In this document: in pieces, positions 53,581-63,551 of the stretch
Layout of the letters: each line of letters opens with the position of its first letter
Position numbering within the stretch: position 1 is the stretch's first letter
From: Corynebacterium sp. HMSC05H05
GTDB taxonomy: Bacteria; Actinomycetota; Actinomycetes; Mycobacteriales; Mycobacteriaceae
Assembly: GCF_001807265.1 (NCBI RefSeq)
Contig: NZ_KV788388.1
Coordinates: 62,001-126,000 of the forward strand
Reading direction: 5' to 3'
Length of the DNA stretch: 64,000 nt
Notes under the pieces: model-generated
The model's database searches: none
What the model was told of the DNA's origin: nothing
What the model saw: only the letters and a program-made list of their open reading frames with translations
Program-made: the position numbers and the translations under genes

Positions 53581-56500
53581 TTAGTTCCGGATGTTGGCCG
53601 GATCGTGGATTACGCCGAAGCGGTGCAGCGTCGCTGAGACGGCCTGCTCCAGCAGGTAGGGAAGGAGCTCGCGGCGCCCGTCGATGAGCACGGGCCCGTC
53701 GATGACCGCGGTGGCGATGTCGCCGTAGAGCGCCTCGGGTGCCACGCCCACGACGCGGATGCGCTCAGGCGTGCCGGTGACGGCGTGTGCGTCGACGGCG
53801 ACATCCGCCGCCTCGAGCTCACGGGCAATCGCATCCGGGGCAACCACACGCACCTCGGTGCCGGTGATCGCGGCGGCGAGCAGCTGGCGGTACACCTCTC
53901 GCAGCTGGTAGCCCTCGCCCACGTACACCACTACCGGCTCGAGGGTGCTGCGGTAGCGGAAGATGTTGGCCTCCGAGCGCAGACAGGAGTGGTCGTGGCC
54001 GCGGCCGAACTCGCTATCCCACGCGCGCTGGTCGTACTCGGCGGCGCGGGAAAGCCAGCCGAAGTCCTCGTCGCTTACGTTGGCGCGAAACGCGTCGAGA
54101 AGCTCCTGCACCTTCGCTGAGATGCTCACGCCTAACGACGGCGCCAGCTCCGCCCGCTCCCGCCAGGTGCCCATCTGCGCGACGTAGTTCGGCCCACCAG
54201 CCTTCGCGCCGGGCCCCACAGAGGACTTCTTCCAGCCACCGAACGGCTGGCGCTGCACGATCGCGCCCGTGATGCCGCGGTTGACGTAGACATTGCCGGC
54301 CTCGACGCGGTCGAGCCACGTGGTGATTTCCTCGCCGTCGAGAGTGTGGATGCCGGCGGTGAGGCCGAAGCCGGTGGAATTCTGCCACTCAATCGCCTCG
54401 TCCAAATCCTTGGCGTGCATGATGCCCAGCACCGGGCCGAAGCACTCGTTCTGGTGGTACCAGGAGCCGGGCGTGACGCCGTCGCGGATGCCGGGGGACC
54501 AGAACTTGCCCTCATCGTCGAGCTTGCGCGGCTTGAGCAACCACGTCTCGCCCGGCTCCAGCGTGGTCAGGCCGCGCTCGAGCTTCTCGCCCGGGGCCTC
54601 GATCAGGCCGTTCATCGTGGTGGACAAGTCTGTGCCTGGGCCCACCACCAGGGTGGAGGCGGCGTCAAGCAGCTGGTGTATCAAGCGGTCGGATTCGCCG
54701 GCGGAGCCGACGAGGATGGCCAGCGAGGCTGCGGAACATTTCTGGCCCGAGTGGCCGAAAGCCGACAGGTACAGGTCGTTGACCGCGAGGTCCGGGTCCG
54801 CGGATGGGGTGATGATGATCGCGTTCTTTCCGGAGGTCTCCGCCATGACGTTGAGCTTCGGGTTCCAGGACTTGAACAGCTGCGCGGTTTCGGAGGCGCC
54901 GGTGAGGATGATGGCGTCCACGGCGTCGTCGGTAAGCAGTGCCTTGCCCGCTTCGCCTTCGTCCGCGCGCACATACTGCACGGTGTCGGCGTTGATGCCC
55001 TTGTCAGCGAAGACCGCCTGGATGCAGTCCGCGATGAGCTTCGCGCACTGCGTCACCTGCGGCGCCGGCTTGAGGATGACGGCGGAGCCGGCGGCCAGCG
55101 CTGCCACCACGCCGCCGGTTGGGATGGCCACCGGGAAGTTCCACGGCGGGACGACCACGGTGAGCTTGTTCGGCTCGAAGTCCGCGGCGATCTCGTCCAG
55201 ATGGCGGGCGCTGTCGGCGTAGTAGGTGCAGAAATCGATCGCTTCGGAGATCTCCGGGTCAGACTGGTCCACCGTCTTGCCGGCCTCGTGCGCGGCGACC
55301 GCGACGAAGTCGCCGCGGCGGCGCGCAATCTCGTCGCCGATTGCGTCGAGGACGTCCGCGCGCTCGTGCGTGGAAAGCGCGCCCCAGGCCTTCTGCGCTT
55401 CCTGGGCGCGCGAGATGTGGTCGGCAATCACGGAGGGATCCGTGATCTCCTCACCGGTATCCACGACTGGCGGGTTTGTCAGGTGCTCGATTGCCCACGC
55501 GCGGTTGGCTTCAAGCGCGGGGTCCGTGTCTGGCTCGTTGAAGAAGCGGCCGGTAGTGCCGGCCTCTGCGGCGACTTGGCGCCCGGTCTCGTTGGTGCGG
55601 TCCTGCACACGGTTCGGGCCGTTGTGCACGCCCCAGCGATTGTCCACCGCCCAGCGGAAGACGTCCTCCTGCTCCTTAATAGGGTCACGCTTGGCGGTCT
55701 TTGGGGCGAACAGGGCATGCAGGAAGTTCTGCGGCGCGGCGTTTTCTTCGAGACGGCGCACGAGGTAGCTCACCGCCACATCGAAGTCTTCCTTGCGCAC
55801 GACGGGGGTGTACAGAATCTGGCGGCCGTAGGCCTCGCGCACGATCTGCTGCTGCGCCGGCGACATGCCCTGCAGCATCTCCGAGTCGAGCATGCTGGTG
55901 ACACCGCGGCGCTGCGCCAGCTCGTAGGCCAGTGCGGAGGTGAACAGGTTGTGGGAGGCGATACCGATGGCCACGCTGTCGGCGTACTCGGGGCGGACGA
56001 TGAAGTCGAGCAGGCGGTAGTAGTTCGCATCCACCTCGTCCTTGGTCAGGTAGGGCGCCTGCGCCCAGCCTTTAACCTCTGCGTGGTGGCGCTCCATGGA
56101 CAGGTTCGCGCCCTTGACCAGACGGATCTTGATCTTGGAGCCGCCGCCTGCCACGCGCTGCCTCGCAAAGTCGGCGAGATACTCCAGTGCTCCGAGCGTG
56201 TCTGGCAGATAGGCCTGCAGCACGATACCGCCCTGATAGTCCTTGAACTCGTCCTCGCTGAGCAGCTGGGTGAACACGTCGAGCGTGAGGTGGAGGTCGT
56301 GGTACTCCTCCATGTCCATGTTGATGAACACCTGGGGGCTGCGGTCGCGCGCGGCGCGGTACAGCGGGCGGATGCGGTCTTTGACCAGGCGCACGCACTC
56401 GTCGTAGTCCCAGTGATTGAGCTGGGAGACCATGGAAGACGCCTTGACGGACACGTAGGTCACCCGCGGGTTCTTGATCAGGTTCAGGGTGCGCTCCGCG

Positions 56501-57012
56501 CGGTCCGTCGCTTCCTTCTCGCCGAGCACGGCCTCACCCAGCAGGTTGAGGTTGAGCTGCTCGCCGCGCTTCTCGGCGTTGTCGAGCAGGTTGTTCAACG
56601 CGTCGGACTCCGCGTCGAGCACGAGGTGGCCCACCAACTGCCGCAAGCGCATGCGCGCCGCCGGGACAACGACGAAGGGCAGGAACGGGCCGACGAAGGC
56701 ACCGGCACCGACGAGTAGGGCGTTGATGCGGCCGAGGAAGGAGGCGTCGACGCCCTTGGTGATCGCGCGTAGCGCGTTCGCTGCCACGCGGTTGTCTTCG
56801 GGGCGCATCACGCGGTCGACGAAGTCCATAGTGAAGCGGACACCGTTGTCGTCGCGCAGCATCTCAGCGAGTTGCTGTGTCTGGGCATCGTCCGCATCAG
56901 CGTCAGCGGTCGCTTCCATCCAGTGATGTGCGCGGGCCACCGCGGCATCGACAACATGGTCGAGGTCAGCGGTGTTCTCCGGCGGGAGCTGGTTGGTGAG
57001 CAAGTTCGGCAT
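53581..57012 (-). CDS. putA: Bifunctional proline dehydrogenase / L-glutamate gamma-semialdehyde dehydrogenase
   Basis: A 1143-residue PutA that oxidises proline to glutamate. The N-terminal PRODH barrel (about 80-430) binds FAD and includes VSVKASSM, KIRLVKGANLSMERHHAEVKG-type sequence (first part KIRLVKGANLSMERHH) and AIGIASHN. The ALDH domain (about 510-1000) has AETSGKN (about E723) and SGQKCSAAS (about C758). There is no N-terminal DNA-binding domain, so it is not self-regulating like E. coli PutA. AAGGAA precedes the ATG. Confidence 0.95.
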   Translation of the reverse strand: MPNLLTNQLPPENTADLDHVVDAAVARAHHWMEATADADADDAQTQQLAEMLRDDNGVRFTMDFVDRVMRPEDNRVAANALRAITKGVDASFLGRINALLVGAGAFVGPFLPFVVVPAARMRLRQLVGHLVLDAESDALNNLLDNAEKRGEQLNLNLLGEAVLGEKEATDRAERTLNLIKNPRVTYVSVKASSMVSQLNHWDYDECVRLVKDRIRPLYRAARDRSPQVFINMDMEEYHDLHLTLDVFTQLLSEDEFKDYQGGIVLQAYLPDTLGALEYLADFARQRVAGGGSKIKIRLVKGANLSMERHHAEVKGWAQAPYLTKDEVDANYYRLLDFIVRPEYADSVAIGIASHNLFTSALAYELAQRRGVTSMLDSEMLQGMSPAQQQIVREAYGRQILYTPVVRKEDFDVAVSYLVRRLEENAAPQNFLHALFAPKTAKRDPIKEQEDVFRWAVDNRWGVHNGPNRVQDRTNETGRQVAAEAGTTGRFFNEPDTDPALEANRAWAIEHLTNPPVVDTGEEITDPSVIADHISRAQEAQKAWGALSTHERADVLDAIGDEIARRRGDFVAVAAHEAGKTVDQSDPEISEAIDFCTYYADSARHLDEIAADFEPNKLTVVVPPWNFPVAIPTGGVVAALAAGSAVILKPAPQVTQCAKLIADCIQAVFADKGINADTVQYVRADEGEAGKALLTDDAVDAIILTGASETAQLFKSWNPKLNVMAETSGKNAIIITPSADPDLAVNDLYLSAFGHSGQKCSAASLAILVGSAGESDRLIHQLLDAASTLVVGPGTDLSTTMNGLIEAPGEKLERGLTTLEPGETWLLKPRKLDDEGKFWSPGIRDGVTPGSWYHQNECFGPVLGIMHAKDLDEAIEWQNSTGFGLTAGIHTLDGEEITTWLDRVEAGNVYVNRGITGAIVQRQPFGGWKKSSVGPGAKAGGPNYVAQMGTWRERAELAPSLGVSISAKVQELLDAFRANVSDEDFGWLSRAAEYDQRAWDSEFGRGHDHSCLRSEANIFRYRSTLEPVVVYVGEGYQLREVYRQLLAAAITGTEVRVVAPDAIARELEAADVAVDAHAVTGTPERIRVVGVAPEALYGDIATAVIDGPVLIDGRRELLPYLLEQAVSATLHRFGVIHDPANIRN

Positions 57013-57061
57013 ATGTGTTCCTTACCACTAAAACAGTCCTATGTGACAGCCCACAAACTAA

Positions 57062-57096
57062 TGCAAAACTCCGCGATAGACCACTGTTTTGCAAAA
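57062..57096. promoter_or_regulatory. Possible operator upstream of putA
   Basis: TGCAAAA occurs at 57062-57068 and again at 57090-57096. The second lies in the palindrome TTTTGCAAAA (57087-57096). The spacing suggests a two-site regulator target near the putA promoter. Confidence 0.35.
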
Positions 57097-57117
57097 GATT
57101 CGCTGCAGACGCACAAA

Positions 57118-57146
57118 AGCCCCGGAAAACGTAGGTTTCCGGGGCT
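57118..57146 (-). terminator. Terminator after dadA
   Basis: AGCCCCGGAAA and TTTCCGGGGCT form a perfect 11-bp stem with a 7-nt loop. On the minus strand it is followed by TTTT. Confidence 0.85.
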
Positions 57147-57160
57147 AAGGGGGGAGGGGG

Positions 57161-58408
57161 TTAGAGTCCGCCGAAGGGGCCGCGCAGCGGGTCGAACGGC
57201 GCGATGGTCTCGTCCACCTCACCGGTCTCAATCTGCTTCGCCAGCATCTTGCCGGACAGCGGTCCGAGGATGATGCCCCACATACCGTGCCCGCCATTGG
57301 TGTACACGTTCGGCACCTTGGTTGCGCCCACAAGCGGCAGGCCGTCCGGGGTCACCGGGCGGGAGCCGACCCACTCGTCCTGCCGGTCCTCCCAGTCGAT
57401 GCCGCGGAAGAAGGGCTTGGTGGTGTGGATCATGGACGCGATGCGCCCTGGCTGGAACGGCTCGTCGGGGCCACGGAACTCCATCGTGCCCGCGATGCGG
57501 AACCGGCCCTGGTACGGGGTGCAGGCGATCTTCGGGTCCGGCAGGTACACCGGGCAGGTCGCCGGCTCTGCGGTCTCCACGGAAAAGGAGTAGCCGCGAC
57601 CTGCCTGGACCAGGGTGGTCACGCCGAGGTCCTTGGCCAGCTTCGGCAGCCAAGCGCCGGTTGCCAGCACGACGTTGTCGGCGTGGAGCCAGTCGCCGGT
57701 GGCGAGCTTCACGGCAGGCTTGCGGGTGGAGCTGACCTCGACAACTTCCACGCCTGTGGTGACTTTGCCGCCGCGCTCCACGATGGAGTCCGCAATCGCC
57801 TGGCAGTACGGCCCCGGCTCGATGAAGCGTTGGCCGCCCATGCGGTAGGTCGCGCCCACCTTGTCGGTGAGCATCGGGGCGTCCGTGCGGGCGTCGTCTA
57901 GCGTGATCTGCTCGAACGGGATGTCCTGGCCGTGGCGCTGCGCGCCTTCGACCTCTTTGAGAAAGCCGCCAGCCTTCTTCTCGTTTTCGAAGCCGATGAT
58001 GAAAGGGCCTTCGTGGGTGGTGGCCTTGACGCCGCCGGCCTCGAGCTCGTCGAACGCGGCTAGCGCTGCGAGGTCCGCCTTTGTCAGACCCGCCATCGTC
58101 TTGTCCCAGGCGCGGCCGGTTGCGTGCGCCATGAAGTTCGCGCAGAACCGCCACAGCTTCGGGTCGATGCGCACCGGCACATCGAGCGCGGCGTGCTTAT
58201 CAAACAGTGCGGTCGGACCGTACGCCCACAGGCTTGAGTTTGACAGGGGAATGGTCTTACCCGGTGCCAGCCAGCCGGCGTTGCCCCAGGACGATCCAGC
58301 TGCGACGTCGATGCGTTCAAGCACCTCCACCTCATGGCCGTACTCCTGTAGATGCCAAGCGGTGGAGAGGCCGGTCATGCCGGCTCCCACGACGATCGTG
58401 CGGGTCAT
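57161..58408 (-). CDS. dadA: D-amino acid dehydrogenase (FAD-dependent)
   Basis: A 415-residue flavoprotein of the DadA family. The N-terminal dinucleotide motif is VVGAGMTGLSTAWHL. GSSWGNAGWLAPG, PGPYCQAIADS and the C-terminal GGHGMWGIILGPLSGKM are family features. It oxidises D-amino acids (classically D-alanine) to keto acids, passing electrons to the respiratory chain. GGAGGA precedes the ATG. It has its own terminator before putA. Confidence 0.88.
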   Translation of the reverse strand: MTRTIVVGAGMTGLSTAWHLQEYGHEVEVLERIDVAAGSSWGNAGWLAPGKTIPLSNSSLWAYGPTALFDKHAALDVPVRIDPKLWRFCANFMAHATGRAWDKTMAGLTKADLAALAAFDELEAGGVKATTHEGPFIIGFENEKKAGGFLKEVEGAQRHGQDIPFEQITLDDARTDAPMLTDKVGATYRMGGQRFIEPGPYCQAIADSIVERGGKVTTGVEVVEVSSTRKPAVKLATGDWLHADNVVLATGAWLPKLAKDLGVTTLVQAGRGYSFSVETAEPATCPVYLPDPKIACTPYQGRFRIAGTMEFRGPDEPFQPGRIASMIHTTKPFFRGIDWEDRQDEWVGSRPVTPDGLPLVGATKVPNVYTNGGHGMWGIILGPLSGKMLAKQIETGEVDETIAPFDPLRGPFGGL

Positions 58409-58488
58409 TTATGGTCCTCCTCACAAAGAATTTCGATTGTGCTGAGGGCAATGTACCGCAGCGCACCGCTCGCCGCCCCGCATTTCGC

Positions 58489-58499
58489 CTATCGACGTT
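58489..58499 (-). repeat. Near copy of the dispersed repeat core, noncoding
   Basis: GCCTATCGACG differs by one base from GCTTATCGACG. It lies just downstream of the helicase gene in the gap before dadA. Confidence 0.35.
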
Positions 58500-58506
58500 C
58501 CTTCGG

Positions 58507-61047
58507 TTACCCCCCTTTGATCACCAACTCCGAGAGCCGTACTTCGCCGGCCGCATCGGAGGCATCCAGGTCGACAGTCCCGTGCAATTGGAAAGCATTG
58601 TCGCCCTCCGGGTCTTTGATGATCTGCGTGACTCTCCAGGACCTACCCGTGGTGTCCGCCAGATGGAATAATTCCGGCCCCCGCGCGTCGGGGCCCAGGT
58701 CGACGTCGTCGTATTCGTCGAAGTAGTCGTCCATCGCTCCCGGCCAGTCCACCCGGGCATCCGGCTCCAGATACTCCAGCATCTCCGCCAGCTGGTCCTC
58801 CTTTTCATAGGCGAACAGTTCCACCAGGCGGAAGAAGTAGTTGCGCACCATGATGGTGAAGGCGCGTCGGTTCGCTGTGAGCGCAGTGGGATCTTCCACT
58901 CCGAACGCGAGCTCGCGGTCGATGGTGTCCTGGCTGACCGGCTGGTCGTCCCCAGTCATGTGCGCCCATTCGTCGATGAGCGAGGAATCCACCTGCCTGA
59001 TCAACTCGCCAAGCCAGACAACAATGTCTTCCAGCTCCTCGTTCATGTACGCGTCCGGGATGGAGTACGACAGCGTGCGCCACGCGTCAGTGAGGTAGCG
59101 CAGCACCACGCCCTCGGAGCGGGCCAAGCCGTAGGTGGCGATGAGATCCGAAAACGTCATTGCGTGCTCGATCATGTCGCGCACCACGGACTTCGGCGAC
59201 AACTCGAATTCCTTAGCCCAGGGGTTGCCCTGGGTGAACGTGTCGAACGCCTCGTCCAGCTCGTCGGCGAGCGGTTTGGGGTAGGTCACGTCCTCGATGA
59301 TGGCCATGCGTTCTGTGTAGTCCACCCCTTCGGCCTTCAGCGCAGCGATCTCTTCGCCGCGGGCCGCAGTTTGCTGGGCCTGCAGCAGCTGGCGCGGATC
59401 GTCCAGAATGGCCTCGAACGCGGAGATCACGTCCAGCGCGTAAGTCTCCGACTCCGGGTCCAGCAAAGTGAGAAATGCCAGCGCGAAAGGGGAGAGCGGC
59501 TGGTTCAGCGCGAAGTCGCGGTCCAGCTCCTGGGTGAGCGTGTACGGGCGGAATGCGGGAGAGTCCGGCGTGCGTTCGACCACTCCGGCATTGATCAGGC
59601 CGCGGAACAGGTTAACGGCCTGGATGATGTCGCGGTTTTGTTTCGCGCGTGGGTCGTGGTTCGTACGCAACAGATGGCGCATGTGCTCGTAGCCGTTACC
59701 GGGCCGCGCCACAACGTTGAGCAGCATGGAGTTGGACACCTTGAACTGGCTGGTCAACTCCTCCGGCTCGGCAACCTTGAGGCGTTCGAAGGTGTTCTCG
59801 GACCAACTGACCTCGCCGTCGCGGGCGGATTTTTTGCGGATCTTCTTCAGCTTCTTCGGGTCGTCGCCCGCCTTCCGGCGCAGCTTCACGTTCTCGATCT
59901 CGTGCTCGGGCGCCTCGACCACGACGGTGCCCTCGGTGTCGTAGCCCGCACGTCCGGCACGCCCGGCGATTTGATGGAACTCGCGGGACTTCAGGATGCG
60001 CTGGCGGGTGCCGTCGAACTTGGCCAAGCCCGTGATCAGCACCGTGCGGATCGGCACGTTGATGCCCACGCCCAACGTGTCGGTTCCACAGATGACTTTG
60101 AGCAACCCGGTCTGGGAGAGCCGCTCTACTAATCGGCGGTATTTCGGCAGCATGCCCGCGTGGTGGACACCGATGCCGCGGCGGACCAGTTTGGACAGGG
60201 TTTTACCGAAGGTCGTCGTAAAGCGGAAGTCCCCGATTTCCTCCGCGATGCGCTGCTTTTCCTCGGGAGTGATGATGTTCATGCTCGTCAACGCCTGGGC
60301 ACGTTCCGTGGCCTCACGCTGGGAAAAGTGCACCACATAAATGGGTGCCTTGTTGTCCTCCAGCAACTCCTCGATGGTCTCGTGCACCGGGGAAAACACG
60401 TAGTGGAAATCAAGCGGCACCGGACGCTCCGCGCCGCCGACGTACGTGGTCTCGCGGCCCGTGCGCTCAGTGAGATCCTTCTCTAACCAGGCGGTGTCGC
60501 CGAGCGTGGCTGACATGAGCAGAAACTGTGCCTTCGGCAGCTCGAGCAGGGGCACCTGCCACGCCCAACCACGCTCCGGCTCGGAGTAGTAATGGAACTC
60601 GTCCATCACCACTTGGTCGATCCGGGCGTCCTTGCCTTCGCGCAATGCGATGTTGGCCACGATCTCTGCTGTTGCAGCGATGATCGGGGCATTGGAGTTC
60701 ACGGTCGCATCACCCGTCATCATGCCGACATTCTCCGCGCCGAAAATCTCGCACAGAGCGAAGAACTTCTCGCTCACCAGGGCCTTGATCGGCGCGGTGT
60801 AGAACGAGCGCTGGCCGCGCGACATCGCGATGAAGTGCGCGGCGTTGGCCACCATCGACTTCCCCGAGCCGGTGGGGGTGGCCAAGATGACGTTATCGCC
60901 CGCCAGCAGTGCTAGCGACGCCTCTTCCTGCGCTGGATACAACGAGATGCCGCGGGATGTCGTCCACGAGTTGAACGAGTCCCATACAGCATCCTCGAAC
61001 AGCGATTCAGGGGCCTGCGCAATGTCTTCAAGCAAATCGGTCAGCAT
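58507..61047 (-). CDS. Ski2-like DEAD/DEAH-box helicase with DUF3516
   Basis: An 846-residue superfamily 2 helicase. Walker A is TPTGSGKS, Walker B DEFHYY, motif III SATLGD and motif VI QIAGRAGRAG. A DUF3516-type C-terminal half follows (about 420-846). It probably unwinds RNA. The start is the ATG at 61047, or a GTG at 61059 four codons upstream; a TACGGT -10 fits the ATG better. Confidence 0.88.
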   Translation of the reverse strand: MLTDLLEDIAQAPESLFEDAVWDSFNSWTTSRGISLYPAQEEASLALLAGDNVILATPTGSGKSMVANAAHFIAMSRGQRSFYTAPIKALVSEKFFALCEIFGAENVGMMTGDATVNSNAPIIAATAEIVANIALREGKDARIDQVVMDEFHYYSEPERGWAWQVPLLELPKAQFLLMSATLGDTAWLEKDLTERTGRETTYVGGAERPVPLDFHYVFSPVHETIEELLEDNKAPIYVVHFSQREATERAQALTSMNIITPEEKQRIAEEIGDFRFTTTFGKTLSKLVRRGIGVHHAGMLPKYRRLVERLSQTGLLKVICGTDTLGVGINVPIRTVLITGLAKFDGTRQRILKSREFHQIAGRAGRAGYDTEGTVVVEAPEHEIENVKLRRKAGDDPKKLKKIRKKSARDGEVSWSENTFERLKVAEPEELTSQFKVSNSMLLNVVARPGNGYEHMRHLLRTNHDPRAKQNRDIIQAVNLFRGLINAGVVERTPDSPAFRPYTLTQELDRDFALNQPLSPFALAFLTLLDPESETYALDVISAFEAILDDPRQLLQAQQTAARGEEIAALKAEGVDYTERMAIIEDVTYPKPLADELDEAFDTFTQGNPWAKEFELSPKSVVRDMIEHAMTFSDLIATYGLARSEGVVLRYLTDAWRTLSYSIPDAYMNEELEDIVVWLGELIRQVDSSLIDEWAHMTGDDQPVSQDTIDRELAFGVEDPTALTANRRAFTIMVRNYFFRLVELFAYEKEDQLAEMLEYLEPDARVDWPGAMDDYFDEYDDVDLGPDARGPELFHLADTTGRSWRVTQIIKDPEGDNAFQLHGTVDLDASDAAGEVRLSELVIKGG

Positions 61048-61080
61048 CACAGCATTCACCGTAGCCGACCGGCCGACACG

Positions 61081-62166
61081 CTAACGGGGGTCGTCGCCGT
61101 CCCCGCCGCGGTTGTCGTCTCCGGTGGAACCCCCTTGGTCGTCGTCAAGCGAGCGCTCGGGGGCAGATGGATCGATGAAGAAGTGGTCGCGCAGGCGCTG
61201 ATCGGCCTCCTCGCTGTGAGGGAGGCTGCGCTGCTCGTCGCGGTCCCGGTCCTCGATGGCGGTGAGGTAGTTCTCAAATGCCTCGCTGATCTCCTCGCCG
61301 CTGGGCATCTGCGCCTCACCCGGCATCATCGCCTGCGGGTGACGGTCCCGGTACTCCTGCATTTCACGGTCGTAATGTTCTTCGAGAGCCTGCACGACGT
61401 TCGTGATCTCATCCGAATTATGCGTCTGCTCCGCGAGCTGCTGCGACACCCGGCGCATGTCCGCTTCCAAAGAGCGCAGCGGGAACTGCAGCTTCGTGGA
61501 ATCCTCGACGGACTGCAACAGCTGGAACGTCGCGTGCGGGTACGGCGATGCGGCCACGTAATGCGGCACGTGCGCGGTGTAGCCAGCGACCGGGCGGCCG
61601 CGCTTGTGCAGCTCCCGCTCGAGAAAGACCGATGCAGACCCCGGCACGCTGACCATGCCGTCGAAAGTGAACATTGAGCCGACCAATTCGCGGTCGTTGC
61701 CGTGAGCGGAAACCACCAGCGGGCGGGTGTGGGGTGCTCCCATCGGTGCGGCGTAGAGGCAGATGGTCTTACTCACGCCAAAGCGTTCTGCGAGATCCGC
61801 TACAGCATTACTGAACGCCTCCCAACGCAGATCCGGCTCCGGACCGGAGAGCAATAGGAAGGACTGACCCTTCTCATCGCGGACAACGCGCATATCCAGC
61901 TGCAGGTCCGCGACATCAGTGATCTCGGCATGCGCCAGTGTCACCGTTGGGCGGCGGGAACGGTAATCAATCAGCTCGTCGTTGCTGAAGGTAGCCACCG
62001 TCCGCGACTCCAATGCAGCCTTCAGGTGGTCTGCTGCAGACTCAATGGCGTGGCCCGCATCGGCGTAACCGTGCATCGCGACGATAAGGGCAGGGCCGTT
62101 TTGCGCCTCCCCGCTCACCTGCGGAGCTGGGTACTCAAGTTCGTACATGCGACGTTCCTGCGTCAT
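61081..62166 (-). CDS. PAC2 family protein
   Basis: A 361-residue protein with the PAC2 fold of proteasome-assembly chaperones. GPALIVAMHGYADAGHAIES opens the domain, and SVPGSASVFLERELHKRGRP and GYTAHVPHYV follow. The last 120 residues are acidic and helical, ending in a Gly/Asp tail. It matches Rv2714 in position. AGGAGG precedes the ATG by nine bases. Its role in actinobacteria is unresolved. Confidence 0.85.
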   Translation of the reverse strand: MTQERRMYELEYPAPQVSGEAQNGPALIVAMHGYADAGHAIESAADHLKAALESRTVATFSNDELIDYRSRRPTVTLAHAEITDVADLQLDMRVVRDEKGQSFLLLSGPEPDLRWEAFSNAVADLAERFGVSKTICLYAAPMGAPHTRPLVVSAHGNDRELVGSMFTFDGMVSVPGSASVFLERELHKRGRPVAGYTAHVPHYVAASPYPHATFQLLQSVEDSTKLQFPLRSLEADMRRVSQQLAEQTHNSDEITNVVQALEEHYDREMQEYRDRHPQAMMPGEAQMPSGEEISEAFENYLTAIEDRDRDEQRSLPHSEEADQRLRDHFFIDPSAPERSLDDDQGGSTGDDNRGGDGDDPR

Positions 62167-62366
62167 GGTCTTCGGCCTCCTGGTTTTAATCGCCTTACCG
62201 GCTGTAGTGCTCCTCCCACACAACGGTTGGCGGCGCTGGATCATTCCATTGTGCCCGACGGGCGGCCGGACACCGGCACCGCGGCCTGAGCGTCCCGTAT
62301 GGAAAGGCGTTGAGGAAACTTCGCGGCCGCATGGAACCGGCGCGCCGTTGCCAGCGTCTAACAGTT
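62167..62366. other. Divergent intergenic region, PAC2 / DUF4192
   Basis: The 200-bp gap holds the PAC2 ribosome-binding site (AGGAGG). I see no convincing palindrome, repeat or extra gene here. Confidence 0.4.
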
Positions 62367-63518
62367 ATGGATATTCAGCCACAACCGCATGAAACAAACC
62401 GACCGACCAGTCCGATCACGCCATACCCGAGTGCGCAGCTTCTGCGCTCGCCTGCGCAACTCATCGCGTCGATCCCAGCAGCGCTGGGCTACTTTCCAAA
62501 CGAGGCAGTAGTGCTCATCAACGCATACAGCCCGCCGGGAGCCTCTCCGGCGTTGGAAATTGGAGCCTACGTCGATGCCGATGTGGGAAACACCGAAAGT
62601 ATTCAACGCGCGCTCCAGCGCATCCCGCTTATCCGACATGTGGCCACCTTCGCAGTGATCGTGACTCGTGTTCCGGAATCGCAGATGGTTGCGGCCGCTG
62701 CGGAAGGATTGCGAATGGCGGCGGACGCTTTCGGGGAGATCGTCGAAGCCTGCTGGATTGTCTCCGAAATCGCAGACGGCACGCATTACCAACTCGTATT
62801 CGGCCCAGACCCGGACACAGCCCAGGCAGTCTGGGAATGGAGCGAAGAGTACGAACAGGGCACGGTGACATCGGTCGCGGCGGCAGAACCGATGCGCCCG
62901 CTAATCGACCACGGGGTCCTGCCCGAGCTGCATAAAAGCGAAGTGTTTTCCCACTTCGATCCAGTATGCGAAGCTGATGTGGAGATGGGGGAGACGCTGG
63001 CTCCCAGCGCCTGTGAGCGCGGCACCCAGCTGTTCGGTTTTCTCACAACGGCTCCACAGGCTGCCCGAGCGCAGATCAGACAGGCATGCGATACCTATAT
63101 AGCCGCGCCAAACGCCCGGCTCATCGACACCGAAGGCAGCCTCATTATCGACGACGTGTTCACCAGCGTGGACGATGTCGAGTTAGTTGCCGCCATGCTT
63201 TCTGGCAGCAGATTGCGCGATTTTCTCATCGTCGATGCGCTCGAGCGGCCGCGGGCGGCAGGGGCAGTGCTATTAACTATCGCCCGAAACTTTAGTGGTG
63301 TAATCAGGGCGAACGCACTGTGCCTATGGGGCATGATCGCCCTGTCGCAAGGGCTCATCGGCTGGGCCACTACAGCGCTGGCGTGCGCAGAAAACGAAGT
63401 GCCAGGACACAAGCTATCCGGACTATTGAGCAGCGTGATGGACATTGGGCAAGGCCAATCGCTGCTCGAATTGTGCCGTCAAGGATGTCTAGACACTTGG
63501 AGTGAACTCGAAGGGTGA
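62367..63518 (+). CDS. DUF4192 family protein
   Basis: A 383-residue actinobacterial protein. PAQLIASIPAALGYFPNEAVV near residue 30 is the DUF4192 signature (quoted in part: LIASIPAALGYFPNEAVV). The middle has ACWIVSEIADG, and the C-terminal helical part includes RDFLIVDAL and GWATTALACAENEVPGHKLS-like sequence. Codon choice is slightly more AT-rich than in neighbours. No Shine-Dalgarno is seen before the ATG at 62367. Function unknown. Confidence 0.8.
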   Translation: MDIQPQPHETNRPTSPITPYPSAQLLRSPAQLIASIPAALGYFPNEAVVLINAYSPPGASPALEIGAYVDADVGNTESIQRALQRIPLIRHVATFAVIVTRVPESQMVAAAAEGLRMAADAFGEIVEACWIVSEIADGTHYQLVFGPDPDTAQAVWEWSEEYEQGTVTSVAAAEPMRPLIDHGVLPELHKSEVFSHFDPVCEADVEMGETLAPSACERGTQLFGFLTTAPQAARAQIRQACDTYIAAPNARLIDTEGSLIIDDVFTSVDDVELVAAMLSGSRLRDFLIVDALERPRAAGAVLLTIARNFSGVIRANALCLWGMIALSQGLIGWATTALACAENEVPGHKLSGLLSSVMDIGQGQSLLELCRQGCLDTWSELEG

Positions 63519-63551
63519 TGTCGACTCCACGAGGTTCAGCCAGCTGTTGCG

